Of a DNA stretch of 64,000 nt, positions 25,240 to 34,007 are shown in pieces. The stretch comes from an uncultured Collinsella sp. (GTDB lineage Bacteria; Actinomycetota; Coriobacteriia; Coriobacteriales; Coriobacteriaceae), in the NCBI GenBank assembly GCA_902491345.1, contig CABUHI010000006.1, positions 42,973-106,972 of the forward strand, given 5' to 3'. Position 1 is the first letter of the stretch; each line of letters opens with the position of its first letter. A program made the translations under genes and the position numbers. The notes below the pieces were generated by a model. The model worked only from the letters and a program-made list of their open reading frames with translations, was not told where the DNA came from and searched no databases.

Positions 25240-26193
25240 ATGGAACCTAAGCAGTACTACATCGGCATTGACGTCGGCGGCACTTCGGTTAAGGAGGGCC
25301 TGTTCGACGAGGACGGCAACCTGCTGGCCAAGGCCAGCGTGCCCACGCCTCCCATCGTTGACGCCGCGGGCTTTGCCGCGGTGACCGAGGCTATCGACCA
25401 GGTGGTCGCCAAGGCCCAGATTCCGCGCGCCTTTGTGGCGGGCATTGGCCTGGCCGTTCCGTGCCCCATCCCGGCATCGGGCGATGCCAAGGTCAAGGCC
25501 AACATTGCCATTAGCCTGCCTGAGCTAAGAATCGCCATTCAGGAGCACTGCCCCGACGCGGTCGTTAAGTACGAGAACGATGCCAACGCCGCTGCCATGG
25601 GCGAGGCCTGGCTCGGCTCTGCCAAGGGCGTACAGAACGTGGTGATGGTCACCATCGGTACCGGCGTGGGTGGCGGCGTCATCGTCAACGGCGACGTGGT
25701 ATCGGGCGTTGTGGGCGCCGGCGGCGAGATTGGCCACATGTGCCTGAACCCCGAAGAGGAGCGCACCTGCGGCTGCGGCGGCCATGGCCACCTGGAGCAG
25801 TATTCCAGCGCCACCGGCGTGGTGAGCAACTACCTTGCCGAGTGCAAGAAGGCAGGCGTCGAGCCCATCGAGCTCACCGGCCCCTCCGATTCCAAGGACG
25901 TGTTCCAGGCCTGCCGCGAGGGCGACAAGCTCGCGCTTGCCGCGGCCGATACCATGGCCGACTATCTCGGTCGCGCCCTGGCGCTTATTGCCAACGTGGT
26001 CGATCCCGAGATGTTCCTCATCGGCGGCGGCGCGTCCGCTTCGGCCGATGTCTACCTCGACAAGGTCCGCGAGCACTTTAAGCAGTACGCGCTCTCCGCC
26101 TCGCGCGAGACGCCCATCAAGGTCGCTTCGCTCGGAAACGACGCCGGCATCATCGGTGCCGCCTACGTAGCCCTGCGCGCCGCCGGTAAATAG
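25240..26193 (+). CDS. ROK-family glucokinase
   Basis: 317 residues, cytosolic. It phosphorylates glucose, which fits the free glucose released by the neighbouring GH1 enzyme. GIDVGGTSVKEGLFD is the phosphate-binding loop, ENDANAAAMGEAW the catalytic Asp region, and GGEIGHM...CGCGGHGHLEQYSS the ROK zinc motif, where the last Cys is replaced by His. AAAGG precedes ATG 25240. Confidence 0.9.
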   Translation: MEPKQYYIGIDVGGTSVKEGLFDEDGNLLAKASVPTPPIVDAAGFAAVTEAIDQVVAKAQIPRAFVAGIGLAVPCPIPASGDAKVKANIAISLPELRIAIQEHCPDAVVKYENDANAAAMGEAWLGSAKGVQNVVMVTIGTGVGGGVIVNGDVVSGVVGAGGEIGHMCLNPEEERTCGCGGHGHLEQYSSATGVVSNYLAECKKAGVEPIELTGPSDSKDVFQACREGDKLALAAADTMADYLGRALALIANVVDPEMFLIGGGASASADVYLDKVREHFKQYALSASRETPIKVASLGNDAGIIGAAYVALRAAGK

Positions 26194-26320
26194 CTGGTGC
26201 AATGTAACCTGTCCCCCGTGCCTGCCCCAAAATATGCCGTAGCCCTTCCGTCTGCGAAGGCTCGGCATCGGCGTGCTACCATAGCTACGTCTAAGTACAC
26301 ATATCAAGTGGAGGATATCC

Positions 26321-27244
26321 ATGGCAAACGTTCTTGTCTTTGGTCACCAGAACCCCGATAACGACGCCATCATGAGCGCCGTCGTCCTGTCCCAGCTGCT
26401 CAACCAGGTTGAGTATGCCGGCAACACCTACGAGGCCTGCGCCCTTGGTCAGCTTCCGGCAGAGTCCGCCAAGCTGCTTGCCGACGCCGGCATCGCCGAG
26501 CCCCGCGTGATTGAGTCCGTCGAGGCCGGTCAGCTCGTCGTCCTCACCGACCACAACGAGTCTGCCCAGTCCGTTGCCGGTCTTAAGGACGCCACGGTCT
26601 TTGGTGTCGTCGATCATCACCGCATCGGCGACTTCGAGACCGCCGGCCCGCTGCACTACATCTGCCTGCCCTGGGGCTCCAGCTGCACCATCGTCACCAA
26701 GCTCGCCGGCGTGCTCGGCGTTGAACTTTCCGACGTTCAGGCCAAGCTGCTGCTCTCGGCCATGATGACCGACACGCTCATGCTCAAGAGCCCCACCACC
26801 ACCGATGTCGACCGCGCCGTCGCCGCCAAGCTCGGCGAGCAGGTGGGCGTCGACCCGGTCAAGTTTGGCATGGAGGTCTTCCTCACCCGTCCGTCCGGCT
26901 CCTTCACTGCAGCCGAGATGGTCGGCAACGACATCAAGATGTTCGAGCCCGCTGGCAAGAAGCTGCTCATTGGCCAGTACGAGACCGTCGACAAGAGCCG
27001 CGCACTCGGCATGATCGACGAGATCCGCGAGGCCATGCGCGCCTACGCCGCCGAGAAGGGTGCCGACGGCATCGTTCTGTGCATCACCGACATCATGGAG
27101 GAGGGCTCGCAGGTCCTGCTCGAGGGCGAGACCGAGGCCGCTCAGAAGGGCCTGGGCATTGCCGACGAGCACGACGGCGTCTGGATGCCGGGCGTCCTCT
27201 CCCGTAAGAAGCAGGTCGCTGCCCCCATCATGGCCGCCTGCTAG
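26321..27244 (+). CDS. ppaC: Manganese-dependent (family II) inorganic pyrophosphatase
   Basis: Hydrolyses pyrophosphate in the cytosol. 307 residues, DHH superfamily. FGHQNPDNDAI supplies metal-ligand His/Asp, VVDHHRIGDF is the DHH motif, and LSRKKQVAAP is the substrate-binding SRKK near the C-terminus. GTGGAGG precedes ATG. It is monocistronic with its own terminator. Confidence 0.96.
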   Translation: MANVLVFGHQNPDNDAIMSAVVLSQLLNQVEYAGNTYEACALGQLPAESAKLLADAGIAEPRVIESVEAGQLVVLTDHNESAQSVAGLKDATVFGVVDHHRIGDFETAGPLHYICLPWGSSCTIVTKLAGVLGVELSDVQAKLLLSAMMTDTLMLKSPTTTDVDRAVAAKLGEQVGVDPVKFGMEVFLTRPSGSFTAAEMVGNDIKMFEPAGKKLLIGQYETVDKSRALGMIDEIREAMRAYAAEKGADGIVLCITDIMEEGSQVLLEGETEAAQKGLGIADEHDGVWMPGVLSRKKQVAAPIMAAC

Positions 27245-27263
27245 GTTTAGTTGACCGAACGCC

Positions 27264-27304
27264 ACGACCGGATCGCGGACGCCCCGCGCTCCGGTCGTTT
27301 TTTG
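27264..27304 (+). terminator. Terminator after ppaC
   Basis: ACGACCGGA (27264-27272) pairs with TCCGGTCGT (27290-27298), followed by TTTTT; the loop has its own GCG/CGC pairing. Confidence 0.85.
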
Positions 27305-27511
27305 TGCACGGCGCCGCGTCGTCTCTTGGGCAGGCGCGTCCGTGCCATTGAGCAAATAATGTTCAACCTGTGGTTCCGCTTTTCGGCCACGCCTGCGTGC
27401 TTGTCGTGCAGGGTAGGCTAGATGCAAGCGTAATACGTTAGAGCGCGGCGCCGCCACTTGGGCGGGCCGTGCTTTTTTAAGACGGGAGCTTTCCCGAGAA
27501 AGGAGCCGCCC

Positions 27512-28870
27512 ATGGCAGCACCCGAGCAGCTGTTCAACGTTCGTGAGCGCAAACGCTTTGAACGTCACGACATCTGGGAACGCATCGCCGAGAACGGCAC
27601 GATTTCCGCCGCCGTCATGGTCTTCGCCGCCATCGCCGCCGTTATTTGCGCCAATACCGATGCCTATGAGGCCATCCATCACTTTTTGGAGACCCCGCTG
27701 TATGTGGGTCTGGGCAACCTTACGGCCGGTCTCACCGTTGAGCTTTTTGTCAACGACTTCCTCATGGCGATTTTCTTTTTGTTGGTGGGCATTGAGCTTA
27801 AGTACGAGATGACGGTCGGCGAGCTCAAGAATCCGCGTCAGGCCATGCTTCCCATGCTGGCGGCCGTGGGCGGCGTCGTCGTTCCCGCCTGCATCTACCT
27901 GATCTTTAACCATGCTGGCGCGCACAACGGCTGGGCCATCCCCATGGCAACCGATATTGCCTTTGCGCTGGGCGTGCTGTCGCTTTTGGGCAATCGCGTG
28001 CCCAACGGCGTGCGCGTGTTCTTCTCGACGCTCGCCATCGCCGACGACCTCATCTCCATCGCCGCCATCGCCATCTTCTACGGTCAGAGCCCCAATCCGT
28101 TTTGGTTGGGCGCCGCCGCGCTTGTGACCTGCGCGCTCGTGTGGCTCAACAAGACGCAGCATTACCGCCTTGCCCCGTATTCGGTACTGGGTCTGCTGTT
28201 GTGGTTCTGCATGTTCAAGAGCGGCGTGCACGCTACGCTTGCCGGCGTCATCCTGGCCTTCACCATTCCGGCCAAGTGCGGCGTTAAGCTCGATAGCCTT
28301 ACCGATTGGCTGGTCGAGTGCCTGCCGTTGCTCGACGAACGCTACGACGACGAGGCACACATCCTGGGCCAGCATGACTTTACCGTCTCGACCACCAAGG
28401 TCGAGCGCGTCATGCACCGCGTGACCCCGCCGCTCATCCGCATGGAGCGTCTGATCTCCACGCCGGTCAACTTTGTGATCCTGCCGATCTTTGCGTTCGT
28501 AAACGCACAGGTTCGCCTAGTGGGCGTGGACATGAGCACGCTGCTCACCGACCCGGTGACGCTCGGCGTGTACTTTGGCATGCTGCTGGGCAAGCCGATT
28601 GGCATCTTTGGTATGACGTTTGCCCTGGTTAAGCTTAGGGCCTGCGAGCTGCCGCGCAATGTCAACTGGCACATGATTGCCGGCGTGGGCATTCTGGGCG
28701 GCATCGGCTTTACCATGTCGATTCTCATCAGCGGCCTCGCCTTCCCGACGGCCCAGTTTGAGGTTCTGGCCGCCAAGGCCGCTATTCTCGCCGGCTCTGT
28801 CACCGCGGCCGTACTTGGCATGATCTACATGAGTGTGATCTGCAAGCACCCCGCGCCCAAAGACGAGTAA
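27512..28870 (+). CDS. nhaA: Na+/H+ antiporter NhaA
   Basis: 452-residue inner-membrane antiporter for sodium and pH homeostasis. About eleven or twelve helices; the transport aspartates are in LAIADDLISI, and PMATDIAFALG and the final IGFTMSILISGLAF match the family. The N-terminus is charged (about 30 residues) before the first helix. AAAGGAG precedes ATG 27512; the frame is open upstream but without homology. Confidence 0.94.
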   Translation: MAAPEQLFNVRERKRFERHDIWERIAENGTISAAVMVFAAIAAVICANTDAYEAIHHFLETPLYVGLGNLTAGLTVELFVNDFLMAIFFLLVGIELKYEMTVGELKNPRQAMLPMLAAVGGVVVPACIYLIFNHAGAHNGWAIPMATDIAFALGVLSLLGNRVPNGVRVFFSTLAIADDLISIAAIAIFYGQSPNPFWLGAAALVTCALVWLNKTQHYRLAPYSVLGLLLWFCMFKSGVHATLAGVILAFTIPAKCGVKLDSLTDWLVECLPLLDERYDDEAHILGQHDFTVSTTKVERVMHRVTPPLIRMERLISTPVNFVILPIFAFVNAQVRLVGVDMSTLLTDPVTLGVYFGMLLGKPIGIFGMTFALVKLRACELPRNVNWHMIAGVGILGGIGFTMSILISGLAFPTAQFEVLAAKAAILAGSVTAAVLGMIYMSVICKHPAPKDE

Positions 28871-28954
28871 GAGCGCGAAAACCGGCTCCAGAACCGATTC
28901 GGGCGCGTTCAAAATGCGGATTCGGGCGGTGCTTGCCGCCTGCCAGACACGCCA

Positions 28955-29184
28955 GTGGTCAAAAAACGCCGTTTGTGAGTACTGTCACAAACGGCGTATC
29001 ATTTTAGGTGCGGAAAATAATGAACAAAGTTATAAGAACTGTACGTTAATGAGTGACCATCGACTTCCAATTCGGCGCTAACTGACGGTGATTAAGGAGT
29101 TTCAAGTCCAGCATTGCCTATTTCGACCAAGAATCGCTGCTACTAAAAAGGTAACAGTACTCATATTTGCCCTTTTTTGGCCAC
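28955..29184. repeat. MITE-like element, copy A (about 230 nt)
   Basis: The left end 28957-28988 (GGTCAAAAAACGCC, then TGAGTACTGTCAC) and the right end 29150-29182 (GGTAACAGTACTCATATTTG, then TTTTTTGGCC) are inverted relatives of each other, and both match the ends of 43498-43712. Inner parts are also related (AATAATGAACAAAGTTATA against GATAATAAACAAATGTAGA). Its left end also forms a perfect hairpin (28967-28996). It has no coding capacity and is clearly AT-rich. It fills most of the 370 nt between nhaA and the next gene. Confidence 0.7.
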
Positions 29185-29243
29185 AAGCCCTAAAACAAGC
29201 CTCGCAAGGGTCGGGAAACGGGCCAAATCGTCGGCCTCGAGGC

Positions 29244-29498
29244 TCATTCCACGGTGCCGTAGATGGCGCCCCAGCCGTGGGCGGCCAAGGCGGAGTTGAG
29301 CTGGTCGCAAAGTGACTGGCGGTCGTAATAGCCGGGCGGTAGCAGGTTGACGATTTCCATGAGATCAGGCGCCAGATCCAAGATTTCGGCCTGTACGATC
29401 AGATCCAGACGGTCTATGGCGTGGCGGTCGTAAAACAGTCCGTCGACCAGGCGCTGCAGGTCGCCGAATTCCTCGGCCTGGAACGATCCATACTCCAT
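29244..29498 (-). CDS. Small hypothetical protein
   Basis: 84 residues, acidic, predicted helical with no membrane segment. MEYGSFQAEEFGDLQRLVDG begins after AAGGAGG at 4 nt spacing, which settles ATG 29498 over an in-frame ATG at 29528. No family was recognised. It is divergent from the aminotransferase gene. Confidence 0.7.
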   Translation of the reverse strand: MEYGSFQAEEFGDLQRLVDGLFYDRHAIDRLDLIVQAEILDLAPDLMEIVNLLPPGYYDRQSLCDQLNSALAAHGWGAIYGTVE

Positions 29499-29647
29499 AG
29501 TGCCTCCTTGGGCGCCCCACGCAGGCATGCGCGGCGATTCGTAATTTATTGCGATGGACTTAATCTATCACGGCTTCATAACGTTGCGGCGGTGGCGGTC
29601 TATACTTAGACGAACTGCAACGTACCGCTTCGCGAAAGGTCGCACCC

Positions 29648-30952
29648 ATGCAGACGATCTACCAGAAGATGGAAACCACCGAACTCGATGCCGCCATCGA
29701 GGTGCTCAAAGCCGAGGTCGCCGAGGTCAAGGCCAAGGGCCTGGCGCTCGATATGGCCCGCGGCAAGCCGTCGCCCTCCCAGGTGGACATCTCTCGACCC
29801 ATGCTCGATATCCTCAATGCCGATGCCGATCTGCACGACGGCAACGTCGACTGTTCCAACTACGGCTGTTTTGAGGGCATTCCCTCGGCACGCAAGCTAG
29901 CGGGGGAGTTCCTGGGTTGCCCCGCCGAGCAGACGCTCGTGCTGGGCTCGTCGAGCTTGCTGATCGAGCACGATATCGCCGGCATGTTCTGGCGTTGCGG
30001 CTCGTGCGGCAGCGAGCCCTGGGAGGCTTACGAGGCGGCGCACGACGGCAAGAAGGTCAAGTTCCTGTGCCCGGTTCCCGGCTACGATCGCCACTTTGGC
30101 ATTACCGCCGACTTGGGTATCGAGAACGTTCCCGTCGCGATGACCGACAACGGCCCCGATATGGACGAGATCGAGCGCCTCGTTGCCGCCGACGATTCCA
30201 TCAAGGGCATCTGGTGCGTGCCCAAGTATTCCAACCCCACGGGTATCACCTTTAGCGAGGACACTGTGCGCCGCCTGGTCGAGATGCCCACGGCCGCGCC
30301 CGATTTCCGCATCTTCTGGGACAACGCCTACTGCGTGCACGACCTGTACGACGAGACCGACGAGCTTGCCAACATCTTTGACCTCGCCCGCGCGGCGGGC
30401 ACCGAGGACCGCGTGGTGGCCTTTGCCTCGACGTCCAAGATCACCTTCCCGGGTGCCGGTATCGGCTTTATCGGTGCGAGCCCCGCGGTTATCGCGGAGT
30501 TCTCCAAGCGCCTGAAGGCCGGCCTCATCAGCGCCGATAAGCTCAACCAACTGCGCCACGTGCGTTTCCTTCCCACCATCGAGGCGGTCAAGGAGCACAT
30601 GAAAAAGCATGCCGAGTTCTTGCGCCCGCGCTTTGAGGCCGTCGAGCGCAAGCTCACCGAGGGCTTGGGCGACACGGACTGCGCCACCTGGACGCACCCC
30701 CGCGGCGGCTACTTTGTAAGCTTCGATGGTCCCGAGGGCTCGGCCCAGAAGGTTGCTGCGCTTTGCGCAGACCTGGGCGTTAAGCTCACGCCGGCCGGTG
30801 CTACCTGGCCCTATGGCAAGGACCCGCGCGACACCAACATCCGCATTGCGCCGAGCTATCCCACGGTCGAGGACCTGGAGGCCGCGCTCGATGTGCTGGT
30901 GCTGGCCGTTAAGCTCGTCGCTGCCGAGCTTGCGCGTGCCGAGCGCGCCTAA
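29648..30952 (+). CDS. Class I aminotransferase, AspT-like (PF12897 type)
   Basis: 434-residue PLP enzyme, probably aspartate aminotransferase of the Corynebacterium AspT subgroup. N-terminal LALDMARGKPSPSQVDIS is characteristic of that subgroup. The PLP lysine is K264 in STSKITFPGAG, and WCVPKYSNPTG and FWDNAYCVHDL give other cofactor contacts. It may link oxaloacetate or 2-oxoglutarate to amino-acid synthesis; substrate is inferred from family only. GCGAAAGG precedes ATG. Confidence 0.9.
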   Translation: MQTIYQKMETTELDAAIEVLKAEVAEVKAKGLALDMARGKPSPSQVDISRPMLDILNADADLHDGNVDCSNYGCFEGIPSARKLAGEFLGCPAEQTLVLGSSSLLIEHDIAGMFWRCGSCGSEPWEAYEAAHDGKKVKFLCPVPGYDRHFGITADLGIENVPVAMTDNGPDMDEIERLVAADDSIKGIWCVPKYSNPTGITFSEDTVRRLVEMPTAAPDFRIFWDNAYCVHDLYDETDELANIFDLARAAGTEDRVVAFASTSKITFPGAGIGFIGASPAVIAEFSKRLKAGLISADKLNQLRHVRFLPTIEAVKEHMKKHAEFLRPRFEAVERKLTEGLGDTDCATWTHPRGGYFVSFDGPEGSAQKVAALCADLGVKLTPAGATWPYGKDPRDTNIRIAPSYPTVEDLEAALDVLVLAVKLVAAELARAERA

Positions 30953-31003
30953 CGCGCGGCTTCCCGTACTATCCGCACTTTCGATACGTAAAGGAGCGTA
31001 TAC

Positions 31004-31318
31004 ATGGATTTGGGTATTTCCACCAACCCCACGCCAGAGCTCTACACCATTAAGGTAACCGGCGAGATCGATATCTCTAACGCCGATAGCCTGCGCAATG
31101 CCATCGACCTGGCGCTCGAGCAGCCCACTGAGGCCGTTGAGCTCGATTTTGCCCAGGTGAGCTACATCGATTCGACGGGCATTGGCGTGCTTGTGGGCGC
31201 CGCGCACCACGCGGTCGACCACGGCAAGCGCTTTAGCTGCACCAATGTGCAGCCCCCGGTGATGCGCGTGGTTCAGCTGTTGGGTGTCGACCAGGAGATT
31301 TCGATCACCGCTGCATAA
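31004..31318 (+). CDS. STAS-domain protein (anti-sigma-factor antagonist type)
   Basis: 104 residues, a single STAS domain like SpoIIAA/RsbV. The phosphorylatable serine is S57 in VSYIDSTGIGVLVG. Such proteins bind an anti-sigma kinase when unphosphorylated. No anti-sigma kinase or sigma factor gene is adjacent, so the partner is elsewhere. AAGGAG precedes ATG. It lies between the aminotransferase and the tat genes. Confidence 0.9.
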   Translation: MDLGISTNPTPELYTIKVTGEIDISNADSLRNAIDLALEQPTEAVELDFAQVSYIDSTGIGVLVGAAHHAVDHGKRFSCTNVQPPVMRVVQLLGVDQEISITAA

Positions 31319-31470
31319 TCTTTGCCCCAAAAGGGCGTGCCGTTTGGCATATGTTTGTGATGCGCTCGGACGTTTTGGCGTCCGGGCGCTATACTTGACC
31401 GAATGAATAGACGAGTTCCGGCCGAATGGCGCGGTGCGGGCTCGACTCACATCGAGCCTTGGAGGTATGT

Positions 31471-32058
31471 GTGTTTGGTATTGGAGAGGGTGAGCTCGCG
31501 ATCATCGTGGTCTTCGGCTTTTTGCTGTTTGGCCCGGATAAGCTCCCACAGATGGGCCGCACGATCGGCCGTGCCATCCGTCAGTTCCGCGAGACGCAGG
31601 AAAAGATGACGGCCGTTGTTCAGTCCGAGATTATCGATCCGGTGAGCGAGGCCGCTTCGGCACCGGTCAAGCCCAAGAAGACTGCCGTCGATGACGATTC
31701 CGATGCGGACGAGGATGCCGCCGAGACGGCAGCGCCCGCCAAGAAGGAGACCTTTGCCGAGCGCCGTGCCCGCCTTGCTGCCGAGAAGGCCGCAAGCGAG
31801 GGTGCCGCCGAAGGCGAGAATGCTGCCGAGGAGTCCGAGGCTGAGGGTGCCGAGCCTGCCGCTGCCGCCGAGCCTGTCGTCGAGCCCGAATCTGCTGCAG
31901 AGCCGGAGCCCGAGCTCGATCCGGCAGAGCCCACGACGGCCGACCTCTACGCCCGTCGTCCCCGCAAGCGCAAGGCCGTCGTCGACCAGCTCGCTCGCGA
32001 GCTCGAGGCCGAGGACGACGCCGCTGCCGCCGATGCCCCGAAGGGAGGCGATGAGTAA
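31471..32058 (+). CDS. tatA: Sec-independent translocase TatA/TatB
   Basis: Membrane component of the twin-arginine export pathway, 195 residues. It opens VFGIGEGELAIIVVFGFLLF, a single N-terminal helix with the conserved FGPDKLP hinge and amphipathic helix (GRTIGRAIRQFRE), then a long Ala/Glu-rich acidic tail that ends basic. GTG 31471 follows GGAGG by 5 nt. The only TatA-type gene here, so it may serve both TatA and TatB roles. Its stop overlaps the tatC start (TAATG). Confidence 0.9.
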   Translation: MFGIGEGELAIIVVFGFLLFGPDKLPQMGRTIGRAIRQFRETQEKMTAVVQSEIIDPVSEAASAPVKPKKTAVDDDSDADEDAAETAAPAKKETFAERRARLAAEKAASEGAAEGENAAEESEAEGAEPAAAAEPVVEPESAAEPEPELDPAEPTTADLYARRPRKRKAVVDQLARELEAEDDAAAADAPKGGDE

Positions 32059-32852
32059 TGCCTATCGGACCTGCGCGCATGCCGCTCTTCGATCACTTGG
32101 GAGAGCTCCGTCGCCGCCTGACCATCGTGGTCGTGTCGGTGTTTGCCGCCGCCATCGTGCTGTATTTCGCCACGCCCGTGGTGCTCGACATCCTGGAAGA
32201 CCCCATCCGCTCCTTTGTACCGGACGGTAAGTTCTACATCACTACCACGCTCGGCGGCTTTGGCCTGCGCTTCTCGCTGGCCATCAAGATGGCCGTGGTC
32301 ATGTGCACGCCCATGATCATCTGGCAGATCCTGGCGTTTTTCCTGCCGGCACTGCGCCCCAACGAGCGCAAGTGGGTCGTTCCCACGGTGCTCGCCTCGA
32401 CGGTGCTGTTCTTCCTGGGCGCCATCTTCTGCTACTTCATTATCATCCCGGCGGGCTTTGAGTGGCTTATCGGCGAGACCTCGGCCGTCGCAACCGCGCT
32501 GCCCGACCTGGAGAACTACGTCAACATGGAGCTACTCTTTATGATCGGCTTTGGTGTGGCGTTTGAGCTGCCGCTCATCATCTTCTACCTGTCCGTCTTC
32601 CATATTGTGTCCTATGCGGCCTTCCGCAGTGTCTGGCGTTACGTATACGTTGGCCTGCTTGCGGGCTCGGCTGTGATTACGCCCGACGGCTCGCCCGTTA
32701 CGCTGGGCCTCATGTATGGCGCCCTGCTCTCGCTCTACGAGATTTCGCTCGCCATCGCTCGCGTGGTCATTACCGCGCGCGAGGGCAAGGAGGGCTTGTT
32801 TGTGAGCCGTCTGGACCTGTTTTCGGACGACGAAGAGGACAGCGAGGAGTAA
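32058..32852 (+). CDS. tatC: Sec-independent translocase TatC
   Basis: 264 residues, six membrane helices. The signal-binding N-terminus MPLFDHLGELRRRL is intact, as are the FFLPALRPNER loop and FELPLIIFYLS. The C-terminus is acidic (DDEEDSEE). It is translationally coupled to the preceding tat gene and 6 nt before hypA, so export and nickel-enzyme maturation genes appear to share one operon. Confidence 0.96.
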   Translation: MPIGPARMPLFDHLGELRRRLTIVVVSVFAAAIVLYFATPVVLDILEDPIRSFVPDGKFYITTTLGGFGLRFSLAIKMAVVMCTPMIIWQILAFFLPALRPNERKWVVPTVLASTVLFFLGAIFCYFIIIPAGFEWLIGETSAVATALPDLENYVNMELLFMIGFGVAFELPLIIFYLSVFHIVSYAAFRSVWRYVYVGLLAGSAVITPDGSPVTLGLMYGALLSLYEISLAIARVVITAREGKEGLFVSRLDLFSDDEEDSEE

Positions 32853-32858
32853 ATCGGT

Positions 32859-33215
32859 ATGCACGAGGTTGGCATTGTCAACGGCATACTCGATACAGTG
32901 ATTCGCGCGGCGCGTGGGGCGGGGGCCTCGCGCGCCGTTTTGGTAACGCTGCGTATCGGGGATATGACCGAGGTCGTGCGCGAGGCGCTCGACTTTGCGT
33001 GGGAGACATTTCGCGACGAGGACCCGCTCACGCGAGGCTGCGAGCTTGCCGTGGAGGAGGTCCATCCACAAAGCGAGTGTCTGGACTGCGGCGAGGTTTT
33101 CGACCACGATCGTTTCCACTGTCGCTGTCCCCAGTGTGGTGGTGCCAACGTGCGCCTACTGCACGGCCGCGAGCTCGACATCGCAAGTATCGAAATCGAG
33201 ACCCCCGACGATTAA
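32859..33215 (+). CDS. hypA: Hydrogenase nickel-incorporation protein HypA
   Basis: 118-residue nickel metallochaperone. The N-terminal MHE nickel site is present, and the zinc domain has two CxxC-type pairs (CLDCGEVF and CRCPQCGG). It acts with HypB to load Ni into [NiFe] hydrogenase. The spacing from tatC is 6 nt and hypB follows 54 nt later. Confidence 0.95.
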   Translation: MHEVGIVNGILDTVIRAARGAGASRAVLVTLRIGDMTEVVREALDFAWETFRDEDPLTRGCELAVEEVHPQSECLDCGEVFDHDRFHCRCPQCGGANVRLLHGRELDIASIEIETPDD

Positions 33216-33269
33216 CCTACCAGCCATCTGGGGACGGGGTATAAATGGCAGAAGTAAGGAGTGCCGAAT

Positions 33270-33953
33270 ATGGCTGAGAAAACGATTGATATCGCATCGC
33301 CGATTCTGTCGCGCAACGAGCGCCTGGCAGATCAGCTGCGTCAGCGATTTAATGAGACAAACACCTATGTGATCAACGTCTTGTCGAGCCCCGGTTCGGG
33401 CAAGACCACCACGATCCTGGGCACCAACGAGCGCCTGCGTGACAAGGCCGGCCTGCGCTGTGCCGTCATCGAGGGCGATATTGCCTCGGATGTCGATGCC
33501 ATCACCATGAAGGAAGCCGGCATGCCCGCCATCCAGATCAACACGGGCGGCCTGTGCCACCTCGAGGGCAACATGATCATGGAGGCCGTTGACGCGTTCG
33601 ACCAGGCTGTGGGTCTTCAAAACATCGATGTCATCTTTATCGAAAACGTGGGTAACCTAGTTTGCCCGGTCGACTTTGACCTGGGCGAGAACCTGTCCAT
33701 CATGATTCTCTCGGTGCCCGAGGGCGACGACAAGCCCATCAAGTACCCGGGCATCTTCCAGCACGCCGGCGCACAGCTGCTCAATAAGGTCGACGTGGCC
33801 CCGGCTTTCGATTTTGACATGGATAGGTATACTAAGACACTCGATGACCTCAATCCGCAGGCGCCGCGGTTTGCCGTGAGCGCGCGCAAGGGCGAGGGCA
33901 TGGATGCCTGGTGCGATTGGCTCATCGGGCAGATTGAGCAAGCAAGGGCGTAA
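33270..33953 (+). CDS. hypB: Hydrogenase maturation GTPase HypB
   Basis: 227 residues. SIMIBI-class GTPase: P-loop LSSPGSGKTT, IEGDIASDVDA, NTGGLCHLEGNM with conserved metal-site Cys/His, ENVGNLVCP, and NKVD for guanine recognition. It lacks the N-terminal His-rich nickel store of some homologs. AAGGAG stands 8 nt before ATG 33270; GTG 33261 is the alternative. No hydrogenase structural genes are in the window. Confidence 0.95.
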   Translation: MAEKTIDIASPILSRNERLADQLRQRFNETNTYVINVLSSPGSGKTTTILGTNERLRDKAGLRCAVIEGDIASDVDAITMKEAGMPAIQINTGGLCHLEGNMIMEAVDAFDQAVGLQNIDVIFIENVGNLVCPVDFDLGENLSIMILSVPEGDDKPIKYPGIFQHAGAQLLNKVDVAPAFDFDMDRYTKTLDDLNPQAPRFAVSARKGEGMDAWCDWLIGQIEQARA

Positions 33954-34007
33954 GTCGGCCGCCATACGGGCGGGCGTAGCCGCAGAGACACGAGATAGGA
34001 GCCTCTT

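Noticed and set aside
26291..28417. Minus-strand frame of 708 codons spanning ppaC and nhaA
   Set aside because: It crosses two clear genes and a terminator; composition is that of reverse-frame GC-rich code.
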